IMG/VR virus record: IMGVR_UViG_3300034684_000292
Coordinates: 1 to 64,000 of that record
Direction: 5' to 3' (one strand)
Length of the DNA: 64,000 nt
DNA from: a virus
Below, piece after piece: positions 57,627-64,000 of the stretch (positions are counted from its first letter, which is position 1; every line of letters begins with the position of its first letter). The notes beneath the pieces were generated by a model that was given only the letters and a program-made list of their open reading frames with translations, ran no database searches and was not told where the DNA came from. The position numbers and the translations under genes were made by a program.

Positions 57627-57925
57627 AGTAATTTAATTTTTGTGGTTGGTTCTAATTTCCCTTCATAAGAAACCAATCCTAATTTTTCACCCATTAAAAT
57701 TAGCATTTTAATTATTTGAAGATAAGGAGTCCATTGTTCTCCATCCTTACGAACATGTCCCAAAGATAATATAAATTCTCCATTCTTTTCACTAATTTGT
57801 GAAAGCATTGATTTAATATTTTCTTTTTGTTCCCAGAATGTTTTTCTTACACCGATAACTCCATCAATCTCCACTATTACATGCTCAAACCATATATTCT
57901 CAACATTATAAGTTCTTAGTTCCAT
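57608..57925 (-). CDS. Hypothetical protein
   Basis: A 105-residue protein starting MELRTYNVENIWF at the ATG at 57925 (a TTG two codons earlier is less likely). Mixed alpha/beta: a beta N-terminus (FEHVIVEIDGVIGVRKTF), then helices. It overlaps the HTH-like gene downstream by 19 bases. No family. A repeat cluster lies just upstream of it. Confidence 0.6.
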   Translation of the reverse strand: MELRTYNVENIWFEHVIVEIDGVIGVRKTFWEQKENIKSMLSQISEKNGEFILSLGHVRKDGEQWTPYLQIIKMLILMGEKLGLVSYEGKLEPTTKIKLLWQEEK

Positions 57926-57954
57926 TTTCAATATTCAATTATAAAAGCACTATA

Positions 57955-58020
57955 TTTTTGCACTTCATAGCAACCGTTTTATATGCACTTCATACGGTGG
58001 TTTTATAGGTACTTTATAGG
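57955..58020. repeat. Three ~25-bp degenerate direct repeats in an intergenic region
   Basis: The core [AT]GCACTTCATA occurs at 57961 and 57986, and a diverged copy (GGTACTTTATA) begins near 58009, giving spacings of 25 and 24 bp. Each is preceded by TTTTATA-like sequence. The copies lie in the 146-bp gap between the 34-residue membrane protein and the 105-residue gene. They may bind a repressor or act as an iteron-like element. Confidence 0.5.
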
Positions 58021-58071
58021 GACGTTTTAGACTGTTTTAAGTAGTTTCAAGCGTTCAAATAATTCGTACAC

Positions 58072-58176
58072 TCATAGCAACAAAAGCACCACCACAACAA
58101 AGAGAAGGAATTTCCAAAACTTCTTTTTTGTCAATAGGTACAGTACTAAAAAAGTAATTACGAAAGTTAGTAACAT
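58072..58176 (-). CDS. 34-residue two-helix micro-membrane protein
   Basis: A short frame read from the gap: ATG at 58176, TGA at 58072-58074. The product is hydrophobic except for a KKKFWK break: MLLTFVITFLVLYLL, then a basic turn, then FLLFVVVVLLLL. That is two short membrane helices. It starts 1 base after the preceding stop (58178), as genes of this operon do. A small membrane-active or holin-like protein is possible, but the evidence is length and hydropathy only. Confidence 0.45.
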   Translation of the reverse strand: MLLTFVITFLVLYLLTKKKFWKFLLFVVVVLLLL

Positions 58177-58177
58177 A

Positions 58178-58411
58178 TCAAAATCTGTTTAGATTATTAA
58201 TTAATTCCTCTTCCGTGTAACCACGTGCATCCAACATACCCTTAAAATTGTCAACTACATATTGGCTGCTCTTAAAGTATGTCATCACCCAAATAATTTT
58301 ATCGTGCCAAGTAACGTAATACTTGCCCTCACTCTTCACTACTTTAAAAGTTTGACCCAAATACTCAAACTCTTTAAGTACTCTTTGATTACTGTTTAAT
58401 AAGTCTCTCAT
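58178..58411 (-). CDS. Small hypothetical protein
   Basis: A 77-residue protein: a beta-strand core (TFKVVKSEGKYYVTWHDK) flanked by helices, ending in LINNLNRF. It ends 1 base before the micro-membrane gene start. No recognised family. Confidence 0.58.
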   Translation of the reverse strand: MRDLLNSNQRVLKEFEYLGQTFKVVKSEGKYYVTWHDKIIWVMTYFKSSQYVVDNFKGMLDARGYTEEELINNLNRF

Positions 58412-58431
58412 AATCTTTGCAATGTTAGTAA

Positions 58432-59697
58432 TTATTTTTTATTTTCCAAAATCTTGTACCATTTATCAAACTTCATTATTCCTATTCCTTTACCATAGCA
58501 AATTCCGAAGTCCGTATTGGTTATGGTTCTTACTTTAAATTCGCCATCCTCAAATATTTTGATTTTGTCTCCAACTTTTAACTCGTCCGTAAACAGAATA
58601 TCCTGCGGTGCATATAAACCAACAACGACGCACAAACAGGATAAAATGTTTGCATTCTCAACCGTGTTCTTTAGTAACTTACTATTGTAAGAAACATCAT
58701 TATCCTTCACAATTGGATTCTCAAGTAACTCCTCGAACGTAATTTCTCCACTTGCAAACTTCATAAGTTGCGGCATAACCTTCGGCTCATAATGCAGAAT
58801 ATATTTTTCTATAAACGGAACCGCCGGAATAAATTTTCCATCAACTTCAATTTTATCTCCTTTTAAAATACCCACCTCTTTACATTCCGGTAAAGATGTA
58901 CCGACAAAATCCGTTCGTATTGCCTTTTTAGGTTTGTCCGAGAACGTTGTATCATCCTTAACCAATTCTTCCAGCATTGTTAGCATTTTTGCATATCTTA
59001 TTTTTCGTTCTTTCCATTTCTTAATAATTTTACCAGCATTAACTCTCCACTTCCTATTCGGAATCATTTGTTGAAAATCCAGAGGGTCAAATTTTGTTTC
59101 AACTCCTTTTCTTATTGCTTCAATTTTATTGATGACTTTTTCTCTTAAATCATCAATAGATACTTTTGCCTCTCTGACTTGTGGAGTTACCAACTTTTCT
59201 CCGTTCTCTTTTGCCTTTTGCATATCCTCAGGACTTGTTTCTTTAATAGGTTTATCAAACCAATCACCCAATTCTCTCGGAGTAGGTATTCCTTCAAATG
59301 GAGTATCCACAATCGAGTAGTTATCCCGAATGTCCTCAACAATAAATCCTTTTTCATTATCGAACTTCATCCGATAATCACGGAAATAAAGTTTTCCTTT
59401 TTTGATAGGACAATCCTCATTGAACCTATCTTTAAGATAGCGTTGGTAGGTTATGAAACTTGCCTCTCCTACTTCAATATCGTCCACCGTTAAATCGGAA
59501 AACGATTTTAATTTCTTCACCGTCTTTTTTACAGGGTCTGTAACTACGTATTTGCATCCGTCTTTACCGTTAACAATATCTCCCTTGTTCAACGGTGCAA
59601 CTTCCTGTTTTTTGTTCCTCTTGGAAGTTTTCTTTTCAACTTTACTTTTTCTTTTTGTTACTATTGCCGATAGAGCGACTTTTGAAATCTTTTTCAT
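58432..59697 (-). CDS. Large hypothetical protein
   Basis: A 421-residue protein. Its basic, Lys-rich N-terminus (residues 1-33) is followed by a small beta unit (GDIVNGKDGCKYVVTDPVKKT) similar in kind to barrel segments. A long charged middle with helices follows, and the C-terminus is a second beta unit (GDKIKIFEDGEFKVRTITNTDF). I do not recognise a fold or catalytic motif. It lies upstream of the micro-membrane genes and 11 bases after the next gene. Confidence 0.62.
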   Translation of the reverse strand: MKKISKVALSAIVTKRKSKVEKKTSKRNKKQEVAPLNKGDIVNGKDGCKYVVTDPVKKTVKKLKSFSDLTVDDIEVGEASFITYQRYLKDRFNEDCPIKKGKLYFRDYRMKFDNEKGFIVEDIRDNYSIVDTPFEGIPTPRELGDWFDKPIKETSPEDMQKAKENGEKLVTPQVREAKVSIDDLREKVINKIEAIRKGVETKFDPLDFQQMIPNRKWRVNAGKIIKKWKERKIRYAKMLTMLEELVKDDTTFSDKPKKAIRTDFVGTSLPECKEVGILKGDKIEVDGKFIPAVPFIEKYILHYEPKVMPQLMKFASGEITFEELLENPIVKDNDVSYNSKLLKNTVENANILSCLCVVVGLYAPQDILFTDELKVGDKIKIFEDGEFKVRTITNTDFGICYGKGIGIMKFDKWYKILENKK

Positions 59698-59708
59698 ACG
59701 TTTATATT

Positions 59709-60395
59709 TTAGAAGTTTTTCATTGCCTCAATTGCTTTCTCCATATTCTTTTCAACGAATAGTGTTTGGTACAGCCACGTGGTAAGTACTCTGTAATCTT
59801 TTTTCTTTTCAAAGCGACTGTACTCTTCAAAGAACCTGTCCACTAATTTTTCATCCTCAGTTATATCGAAACTGATGAAAGCATTTACACCATCCCATAT
59901 ATCCTCATCCTCTTTTGAAATGGTATCATCCTCAGGGTCGAGTTCCACCCACTTATAAAAATCGTCCAATGTAAATTCCTTCTTGGTCAACTTTTTTACT
60001 ACCTCCTTATGAACTTGCGTTCCACTTCTCAGGTAGTTAAACGAACACATAATTCTCTTACCTTCCAAGTCCTCCAAACTCACAGAATATTTAGTCCTAC
60101 GTGTCGAGTACTCCACAACTTTATAAACCTCACCGTTAACTTCCCAATAACTTCCTAAGAAGTTACCCGTAAATGAAAGGTAACGATGCGCAGCCTCATT
60201 CGCAATGAAATTCTCCATTTCCGAGAACTCCATCTCACCACTTTCGGAAGTTTCTCTCATTGTAAATGTAGCTGTTGCCTGTTTATCACCTATTCTTATT
60301 TTTTCAATTTTAAATGACATACTATATTTTCCTTCAATGGACTTTAAGAAGTCCTCCAATTCTTTGGAAAACTTTTTTATTTTATCTCTTTCCAT
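59709..60395 (-). CDS. Hypothetical protein near topoisomerase IB
   Basis: A 228-residue acidic protein. A beta-rich N-terminal half (KIEKIRIGDKQATATFTMRE; GSYWEVNGEVYKVVEYS) is followed by helices and an acidic helical C-terminus. It overlaps the end of the topoisomerase gene by 14 bases. No motif recognised; a topoisomerase partner is possible only by position. Confidence 0.6.
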   Translation of the reverse strand: MERDKIKKFSKELEDFLKSIEGKYSMSFKIEKIRIGDKQATATFTMRETSESGEMEFSEMENFIANEAAHRYLSFTGNFLGSYWEVNGEVYKVVEYSTRRTKYSVSLEDLEGKRIMCSFNYLRSGTQVHKEVVKKLTKKEFTLDDFYKWVELDPEDDTISKEDEDIWDGVNAFISFDITEDEKLVDRFFEEYSRFEKKKDYRVLTTWLYQTLFVEKNMEKAIEAMKNF

Positions 60396-61137
60396 TTTTA
60401 ATTACAGGTCTAATTTGTTCAACATAATCCCACAACTTCGGGTCTATATAACTTGCCTTGCATACACCCGGAGTGTTGTTTAAATGTTCCGATACCTTAA
60501 CTGCAATTTCCTTAATCTCGGAATTGAATTCTCTTTTAGATTTTGGAAATTCTCTTTTCTCAATTTCACTTAGTGTTTCATACGCTACCATATTAGCCCT
60601 CATAGTTCTGAAATCTTTCGGACTAAAATTCTTACCGACATACGTCTTAATAAACTTGGTAAGCTCGTATGCACTTATTCCGAACAAGGTATCCTCGCAC
60701 ATCTCAACAAGCACTCTTACTTGTTTTGCCAGCTTTCCTTTAAGAAAGAAACTGTTTTCCACCTGTTTCTTACCTATAAAGTTTAGGCAAGTCTTGTGAG
60801 GTGCTACAATAATGTGCTCCGCTTTAAGAGTTGTTAGTCCGTATGTTTTTACGAACTCAGGCTTTTTCTTACTATTAGGATGAGGTTTTGTCATGTACCC
60901 TTCTGCAGAGTCTTCGTTTCCAACTCTTATACCCGTGTACATCATCAGCCTACACGCAAGTGCCAACCTTGCATTTTTTGTTATCCCATTTCCTTTTTCA
61001 ATCATACGGTTGAATTTCTCGTCAAGTTCTTCGAACCGCATTGCCAACTTAGTAGCTCTATTGAATTTACATTCATAACTACCCGCTGCGGGTCTCATGA
61101 ACTTATATTCCTTTCCATTTATCACTATTGTTTCCAT
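60382..61137 (-). CDS. Type IB DNA topoisomerase
   Basis: A 251-residue poxvirus/bacterial-type topoisomerase IB. Motifs: YTGIRVGNEDSAEG (Arg71), KTYGLTTLKAEHI, LNFIGKKQVEN (Lys124/125), FSPKDFRTMRAN (Arg177) and the NNTPGVCKASYIDP segment with the active-site Tyr at 230. The position of vaccinia His265 is Asn, as in bacterial-type enzymes. It relaxes supercoils by transient 3'-phosphotyrosyl breakage, useful during replication or packaging. Being small and complete, it should be active. The neighbouring genes are small and unknown. Confidence 0.88.
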   Translation of the reverse strand: METIVINGKEYKFMRPAAGSYECKFNRATKLAMRFEELDEKFNRMIEKGNGITKNARLALACRLMMYTGIRVGNEDSAEGYMTKPHPNSKKKPEFVKTYGLTTLKAEHIIVAPHKTCLNFIGKKQVENSFFLKGKLAKQVRVLVEMCEDTLFGISAYELTKFIKTYVGKNFSPKDFRTMRANMVAYETLSEIEKREFPKSKREFNSEIKEIAVKVSEHLNNTPGVCKASYIDPKLWDYVEQIRPVIKNGKR

Positions 61138-61138
61138 T

Positions 61139-61255
61139 TTATTTTCCGTAATAAATGATACACTCCACTATAAATGCTATCACTCTTATTGCGAGATAAC
61201 CACCTCCAATTATTATTGTGGCCATGACTGCTCTTTTATAAGTTTTCTCTTTCAT
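61139..61255 (-). CDS. 38-residue membrane micro-protein
   Basis: A short gene read from the gap: ATG at 61255 (overlapping the stop of the KTSC gene at 61252 in the ATGA manner), TAA at 61139-61141. The product has a basic start (MKEKTYKRAV) and a single hydrophobic helix with a Gly-rich kink (TIIIGGGYLAIRVIAFIVECIIYYG). It ends 1 base before the topoisomerase ATG at 61137. The tight spacing supports a real small membrane protein. Confidence 0.5.
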   Translation of the reverse strand: MKEKTYKRAVMATIIIGGGYLAIRVIAFIVECIIYYGK

Positions 61256-61479
61256 TTTAATTTCCTCCTAATCACTTTATATTGGCCTCTAATTTTAGTA
61301 GCATAGTAGCTACCTTTTGAAACCGCCCTTTTAAACATTGCTACTCTTTGTGAGGTTACTCCATAGTAACAATATATCATCTCACCTATTTGTATGTCAA
61401 GTCTCTTTTTATCCTTGTGGTAAGTAGCCGACTTGATAAAGCTACTTCTTAATTTGATTACAGTTTCCATATTACTCAT
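61252..61479 (-). CDS. KTSC-domain protein
   Basis: A 75-residue single-domain protein: SSFIKSATYHKDKKRLDIQI, EMIYCYYGVTSQRVAMFKRA, VSKGSYYATKIRG. This is the KTSC pattern of S-I/V-x-Y, L-x-I-x-I, Y-x-Y-x-V, and S-K-G-x-Y. The start at 61479 (MSNMETV) overlaps the upstream stop by 8 bases; ATG at 61470 is an alternative. Together with the copy at 55913 this makes two KTSC proteins in one window. Function of the domain is unknown. Confidence 0.7.
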   Translation of the reverse strand: MSNMETVIKLRSSFIKSATYHKDKKRLDIQIGEMIYCYYGVTSQRVAMFKRAVSKGSYYATKIRGQYKVIRRKLK

Positions 61480-61915
61480 TTATAGTATTGTTAATCCATT
61501 CTGAAACATATTCGATAAACTCTCCTATGGAAGTAGTCCAATACACTTCCTTTTCTTCGGTTGCGAAAGTGTAGTATTGTCCATCAACATATAAGTATCT
61601 TACTTGCGGATATTCCTTGTCAGGTTCTTGAGCTTCAATAACGAACTCTTCACCCTCCCAAGTAAATTTAATCCTATTTTTTATTAGTGCCTTGTACAAA
61701 CGGTCAATCCTTTTAAAGTAAACTTCCTCATCCTTCTTCACGGTTACTGAATAGTCCACCGAACTTGCTTCCAGATATGCGGGGTCATAAGGCTCTGCAA
61801 TTGTAATCTCAGGAGTCCATTCTTTTTCCAAATTTACTACTCTTCCCTTACTGTCATAGTCCCTCCTATCTTCGGGAAGGACTATTGCATTTTGAAATCT
61901 ATTATTCGTTTTCAT
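61472..61915 (-). CDS. Hypothetical protein
   Basis: A 147-residue acidic protein starting MKTNNRFQNAIV at the ATG at 61915 (the frame is open 18 codons further, into the gap and the upstream stop). A beta-rich middle (EEVYFKRIDRLYKALIKNRI, RYLYVDGQYYTFATEEKEVY) and a helical C-terminus. No family recognised. Confidence 0.58.
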   Translation of the reverse strand: MKTNNRFQNAIVLPEDRRDYDSKGRVVNLEKEWTPEITIAEPYDPAYLEASSVDYSVTVKKDEEVYFKRIDRLYKALIKNRIKFTWEGEEFVIEAQEPDKEYPQVRYLYVDGQYYTFATEEKEVYWTTSIGEFIEYVSEWINNTINE

Positions 61916-61928
61916 TACTGTTCCTTTC

Positions 61929-62327
61929 TTACCCAATGTATTCTTCAAACTGTTCCAGATAACTATCAAATATCCGAACAGCCTTTTCTATATACTGTTC
62001 CGTATAAGTAATGGCAGGAGCATCCAACTCCTCTTCAAATAATCCGTATGTGAACTCTCCCATAACAGGAGCCACAACGGCAATATTGTACCTCTTCCCA
62101 GAGGTGTAACTAAATTTACCATAAGTATCCTCATCCACCGCTTTTTTATACACGGCGATTAAATACTCCACGTATTCTCCGTCTTCAAAGTGTGTAAGGT
62201 AGAGTAGGTTTCTATTCATAGTTAAACTACCTTCACTAAAAATCTTTTTTACATCATCTAAAGTTTTCATAATTCTGAATTTAATTTTATAGCCTACTCT
62301 TTTCTTTGGTTTTTCGGCATCCACCAT
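61929..62327 (-). CDS. Hypothetical protein, first gene of the operon after the A+T-rich region
   Basis: A 132-residue protein with a KFRIMKTLDDVKKIF start region, beta-rich middle (EYVEYLIAVYKKAVDEDTYG) and an acidic C-terminal helix. The ATG at 62327 is 18 bases after a likely transcription start; an internal ATG (62270) would give MKTLDD, similar to the next gene. No family recognised. Confidence 0.55.
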   Translation of the reverse strand: MVDAEKPKKRVGYKIKFRIMKTLDDVKKIFSEGSLTMNRNLLYLTHFEDGEYVEYLIAVYKKAVDEDTYGKFSYTSGKRYNIAVVAPVMGEFTYGLFEEELDAPAITYTEQYIEKAVRIFDSYLEQFEEYIG

Positions 62328-62350
62328 TTTTGTTTGAATTTCAATGTTTA

Positions 62351-62381
62351 CAAAGGTAGTTATTTCTTATGTACTAACATA
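62351..62381 (-). promoter_or_regulatory. Probable promoter of the right-end gene cluster
   Basis: TACCTTTG (62358-62351) matches the -7 box; 19 bp upstream is TATG (62381-62378), one mismatch from TTTG. The predicted start near 62345 precedes the ATG at 62327. It overlaps a GTACTAACAT-type element. Confidence 0.45.
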
Positions 62382-62957
62382 CTGTTTTTTGTTAATAAAT
62401 TGTAAGTTTTAAAGCAATAACAGTAATCATATATAAAATAACGTTAAAACAGAGCATTTTTGTTAACATTGCTGATTTTCAGAGGGTTACAATTTGTTAG
62501 TACCCTAAAAATACATACTTCTTTATCGATAACACAAGGTAAATAACACAGGTAACCGTATGAATAACCATATAAACTACCATATAAACACCCTTACAAG
62601 TAACTACAAACATGCAGCACTAACATATAAATTAATTCCTACCGTAAAATTTTTACGTAAAAAGTACTCGTATAAACTACCCGAATATACATATATAAGA
62701 TTCCCACCGTTTTAGTTATTGTTTAAATAATTATGCGCCGGAAAATATATTGCCGGAAACATATCATTCGATAATATAAATAATGTAATCCAAATATTAC
62801 TTACCAGCATGTTATATATCCGTGTAGTATTATTCGTAGTATCTCATTCGTGTAATATAAATACATAAACTATCCACACATTACTACCCGCATGTTATTT
62901 GTCATGCACTAACTTTTGTCTCAATCTTGAAAAAATTCATTCTGTTTTATGTCGTGT

Positions 62958-63003
62958 AGCCCATCCAACCCGGAGTAAGAATCCCATTTAAGGGGTGGGG
63001 GCT
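62958..63003. other. G+C-rich hairpin inside A+T-rich DNA
   Basis: Left arm AGCCCATCCAACCC (62958-62971) and right arm GGGGTGGGGGCT (62992-63003) can pair as 5+3+3 base pairs with a 2-base bulge and one mismatch, loop of about 20 bases. On the + strand it is followed by GTCTTTTG, giving a terminator-like look in that direction. Confidence 0.4.
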
Positions 63004-64000
63004 GTCTTTTGAGCACAGGTATTTAATATATTCTATTCTACCCTTGTCTTATCTGTCTATATTCTTATAATTATTATTCTTATTCCGTCCATAAATAATT
63101 TATATTTCCGCATTATTTATATTCTTATTTACTCTTATATATTTCCGCAATTAGTTTATCCCGCAATTTTATGTTTTATATTCCCATATATCTATATCTC
63201 CGATAACAATAATATAGTTTATAATTATTCCCGCATTATCTAATCTGTCTTATTACTCTGTTTATGGTTATTAATTTATTATTTATCCCCGCCAATCTAA
63301 TCTTTTCCTATATTTCCGTTATTTAATATTCGTGATTACTTATTCTCATGGTTATATCTATGTAATATTACTTGTAATATTCTCTCATATATTAATCTCC
63401 GCAAATATATTCTTATATGTATTCTTATATGTATATATCTCCGTAGTTATATTCTTATATAGTGCGCCTTATTATAATAACTATTTCCGCAATTAATTAT
63501 TCTATGTATATATATATATATATATTCCCGCATTTAATTAATTCCCCGCAGTTATATTTCCGTAATTAAATATTTCCGCAAATATTTCCATAGTTATATG
63601 CGCCCATATAGTAATATTCTTATTAAATTACTTAATTGCGCTTATTAGTTATTCTTATTAGTTATTCTATATAAATCTGAGCAATTATAATTCTAATTCT
63701 GTGTAATTCTAATTATAATTTTGCGCAATTAATTCCGTAAAATAATTCCGTAATTAGATAATTCTGTAATTAAATTCCGTGTAATAAATTCTGTATATAT
63801 AACTATATAAATCCGTGTAATTAATATTCCAATTAAATGCGCAATTAATATCCTAACTAATTCCGCACAATAATATTCTATGTAATTAAATGCGCCAAAA
63901 TAACTAAATTCTTATTTAAACAATAAATAAAATAATCTGTAAATTCGCCGGTAAATTAGTTATTCCATTAAATATAACACATCTATAAGCCGCATGTATA

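Larger units (their letters stand above)
62328..64000. other. 1.67-kb region without convincing genes; very A+T-rich, strand-biased YCCGCAATTA-like motifs
   Basis: No supported gene in any frame; one 51-codon + strand frame (62560..62715) is not convincing. From about 63050 the DNA is very A+T-rich and full of degenerate short motifs written on the + strand: TTCCGCAATTA, TCCCGCATTA, TTCCGTAATTA, GCGCAATTA and ATTCTTATAT, spaced about 15-40 bp. Their reverse complements are rare. The first part repeats a GTACTAACAT/GCACTAACAT element (62371, 62617, 62907, and inverted near 62497) and AACCATATAAACTACCATATAAAC. A G+C-rich hairpin (62958..63003) stands out. The region could be an origin, an anchor for proteins or an early regulatory zone. 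Confidence 0.5.

Noticed and set aside
57955-58020. CRISPR-like array
   Set aside because: Only three degenerate copies, spacing 24-25 bp with no unique spacers; not a CRISPR structure.
62560-62715. A 51-codon reading frame on the + strand (MNNHINYH start) in the A+T-rich region
   Set aside because: It contains a simple CATATAAAC repeat, has no promoter match upstream, no neighbour on that strand, and lies in A+T-rich DNA where such frames occur by chance.
1-64000. tRNA genes
   Set aside because: No cloverleaf with a recognisable T-arm (GGTTCGAATCC type) was seen on either strand by reading; a covariance search would be needed to exclude divergent ones.
1-64000. Diversity-generating retroelement reverse transcriptase or template repeat
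   Set aside because: No protein with RT motifs (YxDD type) and no copy of the adhesin 3' end were found in the window.

Overview
The window is one side of a tailed-phage genome of myovirus type (contractile tail) that infects a Bacteroidetes bacterium. The phage assignment rests on terminase, portal, capsid, sheath, tube, tape-measure and baseplate genes in canonical order. The host assignment is an inference from the promoters: several carry the Bacteroidetes -33 TTTG / -7 TAnnTTTG pair with 19-20 bp between the boxes, and upstream regions mostly lack Shine-Dalgarno purine tracts. The DNA is A+T-rich. Every supported gene is on the minus strand, so transcription runs from high to low coordinates. 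No tRNA, rRNA, CRISPR array, integrase or insertion sequence was seen.

Layout in transcription order. (1) 64.0-62.3 kb: about 1.6 kb of very A+T-rich DNA without a convincing gene. (2) 62.3-55.9 kb: small early-type genes, including a type IB topoisomerase, two KTSC-domain proteins, a tandem paralogous pair sharing a basic N-terminal motif, an HTH protein and micro-membrane proteins. (3) 55.9-33.25 kb: QueD, large terminase, portal, putative scaffold, N4-gp56-type major capsid protein with an odd hydrophobic leader, neck proteins, an embedded spanin-like pair, sheath, tube, tail chaperones, tape measure, then the baseplate (CIS-tube/LysM hub, gpD-like hub, OB-fold spike base, gp25, gpJ, gpI) and a fibre-like protein. 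(4) 33.2-17.6 kb: DNA metabolism, with an SF2 helicase, tudor-like protein, MerR-like protein, DnaC-like loader, DnaB-like helicase, DnaG-like primase, gp32-like SSB, family A DNA polymerase, UvsX/RecA recombinase and Holliday-junction resolvase. (5) 17.6-11.3 kb: a MoxR AAA+ ATPase paired with an HExxH-VWA protein, a secreted protein, a Cas4/RecB-like nuclease and a second resolvase-like nuclease. (6) 11.3-6.8 kb: a SpoVS (Alba-superfamily) protein, a 42-residue histone-H1-like peptide, then QueC, DpdA, three unknown genes and QueE. (7) 6.8-0 kb: tail-fibre/adhesin genes, including a C-type-lectin-fold protein that resembles diversity-generating-retroelement targets, and a collagen-like fibre gene cut by the left edge.

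How the genes fit together. QueD, QueE and QueC would convert dihydroneopterin triphosphate to preQ0 (7-cyano-7-deazaguanine), and DpdA would exchange it for guanine in DNA. The phage is therefore predicted to carry 7-deazaguanine-modified DNA as an anti-restriction measure. No GTP cyclohydrolase (FolE) or QueF was seen here, so the first step is either host-encoded or outside the window, and the expected base is preQ0. The replisome is nearly complete (helicase, loader, primase, polymerase, SSB, recombinase, resolvases, topoisomerase). Ligase and sliding clamp were not seen.

A recurrent promoter form (TTTG, usually TTTGGAA, then 19-20 bp, then TATATTTA/G or TATCTTTG) precedes replication and accessory transcription units, and rho-independent-type hairpins end several of them. 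Functions named from motifs are family-level inferences made by reading; no database search was possible.
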